From the NCBI GenBank assembly GCA_905205195.1, contig CAJLCS010000021.1, positions 1-32,096 of the forward strand: 32,096 bases of DNA, read 5' to 3'. The translations under genes were made by a program, and so were the position numbers. The notes under the pieces are model-generated. The model made no database searches. It was not told the origin of the DNA and worked only from the letters and a program-made list of their open reading frames with translations. Positions 1 to 8,472 of the stretch are shown here, piece by piece. The DNA is from an uncultured Eubacteriales bacterium. GTDB taxonomy: Bacteria > Bacillota > Clostridia > Oscillospirales > Oscillospiraceae. The stretch's first letter is position 1. Each line of letters starts with the position of its first letter.

Positions 1-2448
1 GTGCTGGCCGTAGGCTCGCAGTCCGATGCCCTGCTTCAGGTCCTCCATGGCGTCGATGTGGTCCATCCAGTATTCGTCCACCACCCGGAGCATGACCACA
101 CGCTCCAGTTCCCGCATGACTTTGGGGGTGTAGGCAGCTTCTTTCTTTTCGTAGGTCTGAACGGCCAGCGCGTCAAGGCTGTCCGTCAGGCTCTCGGCGG
201 TTTCCATGCCGGTGGGAACGTAGGCGCCCTTGGGGAAGTAAACGCCCTCGTACTGGGCAAGCAGCGCGGCGACGGCGTCGCCGTCCAGCTTCCCGGCCCG
301 GGCCATTTCGGAGGTGACGCCGGATTCCAGCACACCCCGGAGCATGGAGAGAATGTTCTCCTTCAGGTCCTCGCCGTCCAGCACCTTCTGGCGCTGGGCG
401 TAGATCACTTCCCGCTGGGTGTTCATGACGTCGTCATATTCCAGTACCCGTTTTCTGGCCTGGAAGTTCCGGCCTTCCACGTTTTTCTGGGCGTTTTCCA
501 CGGCGTTGGAGAGAATCTTGGCATCGATGGGGGTGTCATCGTCCAGACCCAGCGTGTCCATCATGCTCATGATCCGGGCGGAGGAGAACAGCCGCATCAG
601 ATCGTCCTCCAGACTCAGGTAGAACCGGCTTTCTCCCGGGTCGCCCTGCCGGCCGGCACGGCCGCGGAGCTGATTGTCAATACGGCGGGACTCGTGGCGC
701 TCGGTGCCGATGATGAACAGACCGCCGGCCTGCCGGACCTTTTCCGCCTCGTCCTTGATCTGCTCTTTGTACTGATGCAGCAACTCCTCGTAGCGGCGGC
801 GGACGGTCAGAACATCCACATCGTCGGTTTCGCCGTGGGCATCGGCTTCGGCCAGCAGTTCATCGGAGATATCCTGCTTGCGCAGCTCGTTTTTCGCCAG
901 ATATTCGGCGTTGCCGCCCAGCACGATGTCGGTGCCGCGGCCTGCCATGTTGGTGGCGATGGTCACGGCCCCCAGTTTGCCGGCCTGGGCGATGATCTGG
1001 GCCTCCATCTCGTGATATTTGGCGTTGAGGACGCTGTGGGGAATGCCCTCCCGCTTGAGCATCTTGCTCAGCAGCTCGCTTTTCTCGATGGAAATGGTGC
1101 CAACCAGCACGGGCTGGCCCTTTTTGTGACATTCCACCACCTGGGCGATGATGGCGCGGTACTTGCCCGCCTCGTTTTTGTACACCACGTCGGGGTGGTC
1201 GATCCGGGCCACGGGGCGGTTGGTGGGAATCTCCACCACGTCCAGCTTGTAGATGGTGGCGAACTCCTCCTCCTCGGTCAGGGCGGTGCCGGTCATGCCG
1301 GAGAGCTTGTCGTACAGGCGGAAGAAGTTCTGGAAGGTGATGGTGGCCAGCGTTTTGCTTTCCTCGGCCACCTTGACCTTCTCCTTGGCCTCGATGGCCT
1401 GATGCAGGCCCTCGTTATAGCGGCGGCCGTACATCAGACGGCCGGTGAACTCGTCCACGATGATGATCTGGCCGTCCTTGACCACATAGTCGATGTCCCG
1501 CTTCATCAGGCCCCGGGCCTTCATGGCCTGGTTGATGTGGTGGGACAGGGTGGCGTTTTCCGCGTCGGCCAGATTGTCCACGCCGAAGAATTTCTCGGCC
1601 TTGGCAATGCCGGAGGCGGTGAGGGAGACGGTCCGGGCCTTTTCGTCCACGAAATAGTCGCAGTCGTAGTCGTCCTGCACCTCTTTTTCGTCGGTTTTGG
1701 CGAAAACCTGCTTGCGCAGGGAGGCGACGAACTGGTCCGCCAGCTCATAGAGCTTGGAGGAATCCTCTCCCTTGCCGGAGATAATCAGCGGCGTCCGGGC
1801 CTCGTCGATGAGGATGGAGTCCACCTCGTCCACGATGGCGAAGGCGTGGCCCCGCTGCACCAGCTCGGACTTGTAGATGGCCATGTTGTCCCGCAGGTAG
1901 TCGAAGCCCAGCTCGTTGTTGGTGCAGTAGGTGATGTCGGCGGCGTAGGCCGTCCGGCGCTCCGCCGGGGTCATGCCGGGAATCACCAGGCCTACGGAAA
2001 GGCCCAGGAACCGGTGGACCTTGCCCATCCATTCGGAGTCACGCTTGGCCAGGTAGTCGTTGACCGTGACCACATGCACCCCCCGGCCCGTCAGGGCGTT
2101 GAGGTAGCAGGGCAGCACGGCCACCAGCGTCTTGCCTTCGCCGGTTTTCATTTCGGCGATCCGGCCCTGATGCAGGATGATGCCGCCCATGAGCTGCACC
2201 GGGTAGGGCCGCATACCCAGCACCCGGTCGGCGGCCTCACGCACCGTGGCAAAGGCCTCGGGCAGCAGGTCATCCAGCGTTTCGCCGCTTTCCAGCCGCT
2301 TTTTGAACTGGTCGGTTTTTGCCTGAAGCTGCTCGTCGGTGAGAGCCTTGTATTCCGGCTCCAGCGCCAGAATTTTGTCCACCGTGGGCTGAATTTTCTT
2401 GATTTCCCGGTCCGACCGGGAGCCAAACAGTTTTGTAAAAAGTCCCAT
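1..2448 (-). CDS. secA: Protein translocase ATPase SecA (C-terminus cut by window edge)
   Basis: SecA is the motor ATPase that binds preproteins and drives them through the SecYEG channel. The window holds residues 1-816, beginning MGLFTKLFGS; the gene runs off the left edge, so the last part (helical scaffold end and C-terminal linker, possibly a zinc-binding tail) is not visible. The Walker A motif GEGKT is at residues 103-107 and the DEAD-type Walker B VDEVD at 206-210. The second RecA-like domain shows TNMAGRGTDI, and the arginine-rich LRGRAGRQGDPG motif follows. The start is ATG at 2446-2448 with a purine-rich AAGGAGAT site just upstream. An 826-codon open frame on the opposite strand is a base-composition shadow. 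The identity is very secure. Confidence 0.97.
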   Translation of the reverse strand, partial: MGLFTKLFGSRSDREIKKIQPTVDKILALEPEYKALTDEQLQAKTDQFKKRLESGETLDDLLPEAFATVREAADRVLGMRPYPVQLMGGIILHQGRIAEMKTGEGKTLVAVLPCYLNALTGRGVHVVTVNDYLAKRDSEWMGKVHRFLGLSVGLVIPGMTPAERRTAYAADITYCTNNELGFDYLRDNMAIYKSELVQRGHAFAIVDEVDSILIDEARTPLIISGKGEDSSKLYELADQFVASLRKQVFAKTDEKEVQDDYDCDYFVDEKARTVSLTASGIAKAEKFFGVDNLADAENATLSHHINQAMKARGLMKRDIDYVVKDGQIIIVDEFTGRLMYGRRYNEGLHQAIEAKEKVKVAEESKTLATITFQNFFRLYDKLSGMTGTALTEEEEFATIYKLDVVEIPTNRPVARIDHPDVVYKNEAGKYRAIIAQVVECHKKGQPVLVGTISIEKSELLSKMLKREGIPHSVLNAKYHEMEAQIIAQAGKLGAVTIATNMAGRGTDIVLGGNAEYLAKNELRKQDISDELLAEADAHGETDDVDVLTVRRRYEELLHQYKEQIKDEAEKVRQAGGLFIIGTERHESRRIDNQLRGRAGRQGDPGESRFYLSLEDDLMRLFSSARIMSMMDTLGLDDDTPIDAKILSNAVENAQKNVEGRNFQARKRVLEYDDVMNTQREVIYAQRQKVLDGEDLKENILSMLRGVLESGVTSEMARAGKLDGDAVAALLAQYEGVYFPKGAYVPTGMETAESLTDSLDALAVQTYEKKEAAYTPKVMRELERVVMLRVVDEYWMDHIDAMEDLKQGIGLRAYGQH

Positions 2449-2496
2449 TGTAATCTCCTTGTTTTTGCCGTGGCATACTGACTCATTTTGCTGACC

Positions 2497-2502
2497 ATTA
2501 TA
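2497..2502 (-). promoter_or_regulatory. Extended -10 promoter of secA
   Basis: On the minus strand TGGTATAAT forms a perfect TATAAT box with the TGn extension, about 50 bases upstream of the secA ATG. The hexamer 17 bases further upstream is AT-rich but poor as a -35, which fits an extended -10 promoter. Confidence 0.65.
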
Positions 2503-2528
2503 CCACAGGTTTCCGGAAAATAATAGCT

Positions 2529-2546
2529 GATTTTGTGAACAAAATC
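2529..2546. repeat. 8-bp perfect inverted repeat upstream of the secA promoter
   Basis: The arms GATTTTGT and ACAAAATC flank a two-base centre. The repeat lies just upstream of the secA -35 region and just past the patA terminator stem. It may be part of the terminator's T-tract region or a protein-binding site; nothing else in the sequence decides between these. Confidence 0.5.
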
Positions 2547-2588
2547 CCGGGCGGTCCGTCCGGAATACCAGACAGTCTGCCGCCCGGG
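2546..2588 (-). terminator. Intrinsic terminator of the dapL-patA operon
   Basis: On the minus strand, nine bases after the patA stop codon, CCCGGGCGG pairs with CCGCCCGGG around an inner imperfect stem. It is followed by ATTTTGTT, a moderate T tract. Confidence 0.75.
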
Positions 2589-2596
2589 GAAAGAAC

Positions 2597-3724
2597 TCAG
2601 AGCGATGCGAAAAAGGCCTCCATCCGGTCCAGCGCTTCGGCCAGATCCTTGTCGGCGCAGGCGCAGGACAGGCGCAGATACCCCTCCGTGCCGAAGCAGG
2701 TGCCGGGCACCGCCGCCACCCCGGCCTGCCGGATCATCCGCTCGCACAGCGCCTCCGACGCCATGCCGAACCGGGAAACGTCCGGGAAGACGTAAAACGC
2801 GCCTTCGGGCCGGGAGCAGGGCAGCCCCATTTCCGTGATCCGGCGGTAAACCAGGTTCCGCCGCCGGGTGTAGACGTCGGCCATCGGGCCGGTGTCGCAG
2901 GACAGGGCCGTGACGCAGGCGGTTTGCAGAAAGGTGGGCACCGCCGCCACCTCGGCGGCGTGGAGCAGCAGCAGCCGGTCCATGACGGCCCGGGGGCCGA
3001 TGAGATACCCCACCCGCCAGCCGGTCATGGCGTAGGGCTTGGAAAAGCTCTGGCACACCAGCACCTGCTCCCGCAGGTCCGGGTCCAGGCTCAGGTCCGG
3101 GCAGGGGGCGGCGGTGAGCTGCTGATAAACGTTGTCGCACAGCAGGGCGATGGGCTTTCCCAGCACCGCCGCCTTCACGGCGGCCAGCGACGCGGCGGAA
3201 AGCACCGTCCCTGTGGGATTGTGGGGCGAATTGAGAATGATTGCCCGGGTTTTTGGTGTCAGCACGGCATCAAGGCTTTCCGGCGTAATCTGAAAGCCGG
3301 TTCCGGTCAGGTCCAGCGGCACCGGCACGGCGCCGGCGGCCAGCGTAATGGATTCGTACAGGGAAAAGGCCGGGGTGGGGATCACCACCTCATCGCCGGG
3401 ATTCAGAAGGCCGGTCAGCGCCGTGTACAGCGCGCCGGTGGCGCCCACCGTAATGAGCACCTGCTCCGGCGTACAGGCGCAGCCCCGGCGGGTTTCAAAG
3501 TCCGCCACGGCCCGGCGCAGCGCCGGGGTGCCCCAATTGGGGGCGTAATGGGTCTCGTCCGCCGCCAGCGCGGCGGCGGCTGCCGCCTTGATGGGGGCGG
3601 GGGTGGCAAAGTCCGGCTCGCCGATGGTCAGCCGGATGCACTCCGGCGTGGCGGCGGCCAGCTCCGTAAAGCGGCGGATGCCGCTGCGCCGCAGGGCGGC
3701 CAGATTCCGATTCAGCTCCATCAT
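2597..3724 (-). CDS. patA: PLP-dependent aminotransferase, probable N-acetyl-LL-diaminopimelate aminotransferase
   Basis: This 375-residue protein is a fold-type I aminotransferase (class I/II). Visible hallmarks are the N-terminal IGEPDFATP segment, NPTG at 169-172, Asp197 and Tyr200 for pyridine-ring binding, the PLP lysine in SFSKPYAMTG (Lys229) and the substrate-carboxylate arginine in GWRVGY (Arg237). The family is broad, so specificity comes from context: it lies directly behind a DapL-like deacetylase and opposite dapH, the same three functions that make the acetylase lysine pathway in Bacillus (PatA, DapL, DapH). It would convert N-acetyl-2-amino-6-oxopimelate to N-acetyl-LL-diaminopimelate with glutamate. 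The ATG overlaps the deacetylase stop as ATGA, implying translational coupling; a second ATG follows directly. A different amino-acid aminotransferase role cannot be excluded. Confidence 0.85.
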   Translation of the reverse strand: MMELNRNLAALRRSGIRRFTELAAATPECIRLTIGEPDFATPAPIKAAAAAALAADETHYAPNWGTPALRRAVADFETRRGCACTPEQVLITVGATGALYTALTGLLNPGDEVVIPTPAFSLYESITLAAGAVPVPLDLTGTGFQITPESLDAVLTPKTRAIILNSPHNPTGTVLSAASLAAVKAAVLGKPIALLCDNVYQQLTAAPCPDLSLDPDLREQVLVCQSFSKPYAMTGWRVGYLIGPRAVMDRLLLLHAAEVAAVPTFLQTACVTALSCDTGPMADVYTRRRNLVYRRITEMGLPCSRPEGAFYVFPDVSRFGMASEALCERMIRQAGVAAVPGTCFGTEGYLRLSCACADKDLAEALDRMEAFFASL

Positions 3725-4809
3725 ACAAACCGTTCCCCCAGTTGCTCAAAAAAGTCGGCGCCCTTGACAAGAAGATGATCGTCAAAATCAAACCGGTCCG
3801 AATGAAGGGCCGGAACGTCCCCCACGCCCAGGAAGAAGAACATTCCGGGCAGGGTTTTCTGGTACCAGGAAAAGTCCTCCGCCGTCATGCTGGGGGCATC
3901 CAGTGTCCGGAAGGACACGGCGCGGGCCACCCGGTTGAACAGGTCCGGCGGATTCATCACGGCGGGATAGCCGCTGCTCATGGCGATTTCGGTCCGGGTG
4001 CCGAATTTCCGGTCCGTTTCCGCCCCGGCGTCCCGGACGGCCTGCTGCAGCTGCTCAAACACGTCATCCTGAAAGGCCCGGAGGCTGCCCTCCAACCGGG
4101 TGTGGTCCGACAGGGCGTTGCGGACGGAGCCGCTGACGCATTTGCCGAACTTCAGCAGCCGGAACACGGCGGGCGGCAGCGCCTGCTCCGCTTCCGTGAC
4201 CCGACCGTAGAAGAACATCCCGGCAGCCAGCGCGTCCACCCCCTGGGCGGCCTTGGCGATGTGGGCGGATTTGCCGTACAAATCCACATTGACCTCACAG
4301 GAGCGGGCCATCAGCTCGTTTTTCCGGCTGGCGATGACTCCCGCCTCCAGCCCCGGCCACAGGTGGAGGCCGAAAATGGCCTCTACCCGATACTGCCGGA
4401 ACAGGCCGGTTTCGCACAGGTCCCGGGCGCCGCCGGTGGTTTCCTCGGCAGGCTGAAAGACCAGCAGCACGTTGTGGGGCATGGCCTTTTTCCGGCTCAG
4501 CCGCCGGGCCAGCTCCAGCACGATGGCCATGTGGCCGTCGTGGCCGCAGGCGTGCATGGCGCCGGGGTGGGCGGAGGCGTAGGGCACGCCGGTGGCCTCG
4601 GAAATGGGCAGGGCGTCCTCGTCCGCCCGGAAGGCGACGGCGGTTTCCCGGCCGAAGTCAAACCAGGCGCACACCGCCCCTTCCATGGGGGAAAACACCC
4701 GGCAGCCCAGCCCCTCCAGCCTGCCGCGCAGGTAGGCGCAGGTTTCCGGCAGGTGCCGGTCCAGCTCCGGAATGCGGTGCAGCGCCCGCCGGTCGGTGAC
4801 AATTTCCAT
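3721..4809 (-). CDS. dapL: M20-family amidohydrolase, probable N-acetyldiaminopimelate deacetylase
   Basis: This 362-residue protein belongs to the M20D metallo-amidohydrolases (HipO/YkuR type). It shows RADEDALPI at 61-69, the metal-binding HACGHDGH at 86-93 with Cys88 and His90, and the Glu pair in PAEE at 122-123, followed by the dimerisation domain and a return to the catalytic domain. It is likely to remove the acetyl group from N-acetyl-LL-diaminopimelate, giving LL-diaminopimelate and acetate. Its overlap with the patA-like gene and its head-to-head position with dapH support that substrate; on sequence alone it could act on other N-acetyl amino acids. The start is ATG at 4807-4809 with GGAGGGA upstream. 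The reading frame stays open far upstream, antisense to dapH and purB, but that extension has no homology and lies beyond the promoter. Confidence 0.86.
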   Translation of the reverse strand: MEIVTDRRALHRIPELDRHLPETCAYLRGRLEGLGCRVFSPMEGAVCAWFDFGRETAVAFRADEDALPISEATGVPYASAHPGAMHACGHDGHMAIVLELARRLSRKKAMPHNVLLVFQPAEETTGGARDLCETGLFRQYRVEAIFGLHLWPGLEAGVIASRKNELMARSCEVNVDLYGKSAHIAKAAQGVDALAAGMFFYGRVTEAEQALPPAVFRLLKFGKCVSGSVRNALSDHTRLEGSLRAFQDDVFEQLQQAVRDAGAETDRKFGTRTEIAMSSGYPAVMNPPDLFNRVARAVSFRTLDAPSMTAEDFSWYQKTLPGMFFFLGVGDVPALHSDRFDFDDHLLVKGADFFEQLGERFV

Positions 4810-4842
4810 ATTCGGTCCCTCCGTCCCGGAAAAGATGAAATT

Positions 4843-4871
4843 ATTATAGTTCATTTGGCCTGCGGTGTCAA
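4843..4871 (-). promoter_or_regulatory. Consensus promoter for dapL-patA
   Basis: On the minus strand a perfect TTGACA (4866-4871) is followed after 17 bases by a perfect TATAAT (4843-4848), about 34 bases upstream of the dapL start. Confidence 0.9.
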
Positions 4872-4878
4872 TTTCGGC

Positions 4879-4907
4879 TTGTGTTTTCCCGAAAAGAATG
4901 GTATGAT
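4879..4907 (+). promoter_or_regulatory. Promoter for dapH-purB-purA
   Basis: TTGTGT at 4879-4884 and TATGAT at 4902-4907 are spaced by 17 bases. The -35 boxes of this and the opposing dapL promoter are only seven bases apart. The leader is about 35 bases, too short for a lysine riboswitch. Confidence 0.82.
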
Positions 4908-4950
4908 AAAAGACGGTATGAGAATTTGATACAAACAGAGGGATCCGCAC

Positions 4951-5643
4951 ATGAATGCACAGGAAATCATCGAGTATATCCGCACTTCGGAAAAGAAAAC
5001 TCCCGTGAAGGTCTATCTCTGGGGCGGTGAGGACGCGGCGTTTCCGAACTGCCGGGTGTTCCCGGCTGCGGAGGGCTGCCGGATCGTCTTCGGCGACTGG
5101 AAGGACGTGGGGCCCGTGCTGGCGGCCCATTCGTTCGACCATGTGGAGATCGAAAACGGCTGCCGCAATTCGGCCATTCCCCTGCTGGACCTGAAGGATA
5201 TTCCCGCCCGGATCGAGCCGGGCGCCATCATCCGGGAGCAGGTGACCATTGAGAAAAACGCCGTGATTATGATGGGCGCCGTGCTGAATATCGGCGCCGT
5301 GGTGGGCGAAGGCACCATGATCGACATGGGCGCCGTGCTGGGCGGCCGGGCCACCGTGGGCAAGCATTGCCACATCGGCGCCGGTGCCGTGCTGGCGGGG
5401 GTGGTGGAGCCTGCGTCGGCCACGCCGGTGATCATTGAGGACAACGTGCTGGTAGGCGCCAACGCCGTGGTCATCGAGGGCTGCCGGGTGGGCCACGATG
5501 CCGTGGTGGCCGCCGGTGCCGTGGTGGTGGAGGATGTGGCCCCCAACACCGTGGTGGCGGGCTGCCCCGCCCGGGTCATCAAGCAGAAGGACGAGAAAAC
5601 CGCCGCCAAAACCGCTCTGGTGGACGCCCTGCGGGCGCTGTAA
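4951..5643 (+). CDS. dapH: 2,3,4,5-tetrahydropyridine-2,6-dicarboxylate N-acetyltransferase
   Basis: DapH acetylates tetrahydrodipicolinate with acetyl-CoA, the committed step of the acetylase branch of lysine and meso-diaminopimelate synthesis. The 230-residue length matches the family. An N-terminal alpha/beta domain (about 1-80) carries EIIEYIRTSEKKTPVKVY, a signature-like opening of DapH. Imperfect hexapeptide repeats rich in I/V-G-A (about 88-205) follow and predict a left-handed beta-helix, as in trimeric acyltransferases. The C-terminus has the NTVVAGCPARVIK motif that closes such helices. The ATG is preceded by AGAGGGA. The gene heads an operon, with purB 27 bases downstream, and faces dapL-patA, completing the pathway module. 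Confidence 0.95.
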   Translation: MNAQEIIEYIRTSEKKTPVKVYLWGGEDAAFPNCRVFPAAEGCRIVFGDWKDVGPVLAAHSFDHVEIENGCRNSAIPLLDLKDIPARIEPGAIIREQVTIEKNAVIMMGAVLNIGAVVGEGTMIDMGAVLGGRATVGKHCHIGAGAVLAGVVEPASATPVIIEDNVLVGANAVVIEGCRVGHDAVVAAGAVVVEDVAPNTVVAGCPARVIKQKDEKTAAKTALVDALRAL

Positions 5644-5670
5644 CCGGGAGACGGGCGAAAGGAGTACACG

Positions 5671-7104
5671 ATGCACGAACGATACGAAAATCCCCTTTGC
5701 AAGCGATATGCCAGCCGGGAAATGCAGGAAATCTTCTCCGACAACCGGAAGTTTTCCACCTGGAGGAAGCTCTGGATTGCGCTGGCGGAAAGCGAGCAGA
5801 CTCTGGGGCTGGACATCACCGACGAGCAGATCGCCGAAATGAAGGCCCACATTGACGACATCGATTTCGACACCGCCGCCAAGCGGGAGGCCGAGGTCCG
5901 TCACGACGTGATGGCCCATATTTACACCTACGGCCTGGCCTGCCCCAAGGCAAAGCCCATCATTCATCTGGGCGCCACCAGCTGCTATGTGGGCGACAAC
6001 ACGGACATCATTCTTCAGCGGGACGCCCTGCTGCGGATCCGCAAGCTGCTGCTGGCCACGATCTCCGAGCTGGCGGATTTTGCCGACCGGTACAAGGACC
6101 TGCCCACGCTGGCCTACACCCACTTCCAGGCGGCCCAGCCCACCACACTGGGCAAGCGGGCCACCCTCTGGATGCAGGACCTGATGCTGGATCTGGAGCA
6201 TCTGGATTTCACATTGCAGAACCTGAAGCTGCTGGGCTGCCGGGGCACCACCGGTACCGGCGCCAGCTTCCTGGAGCTGTTCGGCGGCGACCACGAGAAG
6301 GTCAAGGCGCTGGAAAAGATGATCGCCGAGAAGCTGGGCTTCCGGGCGGCTTATGCCGTCAGCGGCCAGACCTACACCCGGAAAGTGGATTACTTCACCC
6401 TGTCCGTCCTGTCGGGCATCGCCCAGAGCGCCATGAAGTTCTCCGGCGATATCCGGCTGATGAGCCATATGAAGGAAGTGGACGAGCCCTTTGAGCAGGG
6501 CCAGGTCGGCTCCTCCGCCATGGCCTATAAGCGCAATCCCATGCGGAGCGAGCGGATCACGTCCCTGTCCCGGTATGTGATGGCCGATGCCCTGAATCCG
6601 GCCATGACCGCCGGTACCCAGTGGCTGGAGCGGACGCTGGACGACTCCGCCAACCGGCGCATCAGCATTCCTGAGGCGTTTCTGGCGGTGGACGGCATCC
6701 TGACGCTGTATCTCAACGTGATCCGGGGCCTGACCGTCTATCCCAAGGTCATCGAAAAGCACCTCAACGAGGAGCTGCCGTTTATGGCCACCGAGAACAT
6801 CCTGATGTACTGCGTCAAAAAGGGCGGCGACCGCCAGACGCTCCACGAGGCCATCCGCCGTCATTCCGTGGCGGCCGGTAAGGCCGTGAAGCAGGACGGG
6901 GCGGACAACGATCTGCTGGACCGTATCGCCGCCGACCCGGTGTTCCATATCACCCGGGAGGAAATCGACCAAATTCTGCGGGAGGGCGGCTTCACCGGCC
7001 GGGCCTGCCAGCAGACGGAGGAATATCTGACGGAGGTGCGGGCCGTACTGGCCGACAATGCGTCGGTGCTGCAGGACCAGGTCCGGACCGAAATCAACGT
7101 GTAA
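5671..7104 (+). CDS. purB: Adenylosuccinate lyase
   Basis: PurB cleaves SAICAR to AICAR and adenylosuccinate to AMP, releasing fumarate each time. The 477-residue protein has the fumarase/aspartase superfamily signature GSSAMAYKRNP at 280-290, which carries the flexible catalytic loop. It also has HLGATSCYVGDN near residue 100 and TYTRKVDY in the middle. The signature and length resemble the longer PurB type also found in animals and many Clostridia. The RBS is AAAGGAGT, and the gene sits between dapH and purA with short gaps (27 and 17 bases), so the three are probably co-transcribed. It supplies a step needed by the purine operon at the right end of the window. Confidence 0.97.
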   Translation: MHERYENPLCKRYASREMQEIFSDNRKFSTWRKLWIALAESEQTLGLDITDEQIAEMKAHIDDIDFDTAAKREAEVRHDVMAHIYTYGLACPKAKPIIHLGATSCYVGDNTDIILQRDALLRIRKLLLATISELADFADRYKDLPTLAYTHFQAAQPTTLGKRATLWMQDLMLDLEHLDFTLQNLKLLGCRGTTGTGASFLELFGGDHEKVKALEKMIAEKLGFRAAYAVSGQTYTRKVDYFTLSVLSGIAQSAMKFSGDIRLMSHMKEVDEPFEQGQVGSSAMAYKRNPMRSERITSLSRYVMADALNPAMTAGTQWLERTLDDSANRRISIPEAFLAVDGILTLYLNVIRGLTVYPKVIEKHLNEELPFMATENILMYCVKKGGDRQTLHEAIRRHSVAAGKAVKQDGADNDLLDRIAADPVFHITREEIDQILREGGFTGRACQQTEEYLTEVRAVLADNASVLQDQVRTEINV

Positions 7105-7121
7105 AGAAAGGGGTTAGCATT

Positions 7122-8387
7122 ATGCTGACAGCAATCGTAGGAATTAACTGGGGCGACGAGGGCAAGGGCCGGATGGTGGACCTGCTGTCCTCCGACTATG
7201 ATATTATCTGCCGCTATCAGGGCGGCAACAACGCTGGCCACACCGTGGTCAACGAAAAGGGCAAGTTCGTCCTGAACCTGCTGCCCTCCGGCATCCTCCG
7301 GGAGACCACCGTGAACGTCATCGGCAACGGCGTGGTCATCGATCTGGAGCATCTGGCCGGGGAGATCAAGTCCCTCACCGACAAGGGCATCCGGATCACC
7401 CCGGACAACCTGAAGATCAGCGACAAGGCCATTGTCTGTATGCCCTACCACAAGATGCAGGACATCATGGAAGAAGAGCGGCTGGCGGACAAGAAGTTCG
7501 GCTCCACCCGCCGGGGCATTGCGCCGGTGTACGCCGACAAGTATATGAAAAAGGGCATCCGCATGGAGGACCTGCTGCACATGGATTCTCTGGAGCAGAA
7601 GGTGGCCGACATTGTGGAGTGGAAGAACCTGACCGTGACCGGCTACGGCCACGAGCCGGTGAAGACCGGGGACATGATGGCCTGGCTGCGGAAGTTCGGC
7701 GCCATGGCGGCCCCTTATATCACCGACGTGTCCGAGTACCTGTCCCAGGCCGTGGCGGCGGGCAAGAACATCATGTTCGAGGCCCAGCTGGGCGCTCTGC
7801 GGGACATTGATTTCGGCATTTATCCCTACACCTCCTCCTCCCAGACGCTGGCCAACTTCGGCCCCATCGGCGCGGGCATTCCCGGCAGCCGACTGGATCA
7901 GGCCATCGGCATCATGAAGGCCTACTCCACCTGCGTGGGCGAAGGCCCCTTCACGGCGGAGATGTTCGGCGAGGAGGCCGACAAGCTCCGTGCCGCCGGC
8001 GGCGAGTTCGGCGCGGCCACCGGTCGTCCCCGTCGGGTGGGTCCCTTTGACGTGCCCGCTTCCCGCTACGGCGTGAAGGTCCAGGGCGCAGACTGCATCG
8101 CCCTGACCAAGCTGGACGTGCTGTCCTATCTGGATAAGATCCCCGTGTGCGTGGCCTATGACGTGGACGGCGAAATCACCACCGTCTTCCCCACCGGCGA
8201 GCGGCTGAACCGGGCCAAGCCGGTAATCGAGTATGTGGAAGGCTTCGGCGACGTGTCCAAGTGCCGGAAGTTTGAGGACCTGCCCGCCGCGGCCCAGAAG
8301 TATGTGGAGTATCTGGAAAAGGCTGTAGGCTGCCACATCAAGTACGTCTCCGTCGGCGCCGAGCGGGAGGCCTATATCGAGCGGTAA
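7122..8387 (+). CDS. purA: Adenylosuccinate synthetase
   Basis: PurA joins IMP and aspartate using GTP to make adenylosuccinate, which PurB then converts to AMP. The 421-residue protein opens with the hallmark GDEGKGR loop (residues 11-17), where Asp12 is the catalytic base, and has GGNNAGHTV with His40. Further features are the GSTRRGI phosphate-binding stretch, the QLGALRDIDFGIYPY segment (an IMP-site region) and the late GRPRRVG and TKLDVL (guanine recognition) motifs. It ends the dapH-purB-purA group with RBS AAAGGGG. No clear intrinsic terminator follows, so transcription may continue into the Cys-rich small gene. Confidence 0.97.
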   Translation: MLTAIVGINWGDEGKGRMVDLLSSDYDIICRYQGGNNAGHTVVNEKGKFVLNLLPSGILRETTVNVIGNGVVIDLEHLAGEIKSLTDKGIRITPDNLKISDKAIVCMPYHKMQDIMEEERLADKKFGSTRRGIAPVYADKYMKKGIRMEDLLHMDSLEQKVADIVEWKNLTVTGYGHEPVKTGDMMAWLRKFGAMAAPYITDVSEYLSQAVAAGKNIMFEAQLGALRDIDFGIYPYTSSSQTLANFGPIGAGIPGSRLDQAIGIMKAYSTCVGEGPFTAEMFGEEADKLRAAGGEFGAATGRPRRVGPFDVPASRYGVKVQGADCIALTKLDVLSYLDKIPVCVAYDVDGEITTVFPTGERLNRAKPVIEYVEGFGDVSKCRKFEDLPAAAQKYVEYLEKAVGCHIKYVSVGAEREAYIER

Positions 8388-8472
8388 GCGCATTCGCCGC
8401 ACATTTTCCCGCCGCCGGAATACCATGGGATGAGCGGTTTTTCCGCTGAAAAATCATCTGGAGGTATTCCTT

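Noticed and set aside
1..2481. 826-codon open frame on the plus strand opposite secA
   Set aside because: It is antisense to a clear SecA. The GC-rich codon bias leaves the opposite frame stop-free, and the translation is low-complexity (G/H/L/V-rich) with no recognisable domain.
4908..4950. Lysine riboswitch before dapH
   Set aside because: The leader between promoter and ATG is about 35 bases, far shorter than an L-box.
4810..6972. 720-codon upstream extension of the dapL frame, antisense to dapH and purB
   Set aside because: It crosses two promoters and two well-conserved genes and has no domain of its own. The RBS-supported start at 4809 gives the normal family length.
8433..8447. AGCGG-TTTTT-CCGCT hairpin after purA
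   Set aside because: The stem is only five pairs and no T tract follows on either strand, so it is not a convincing terminator.
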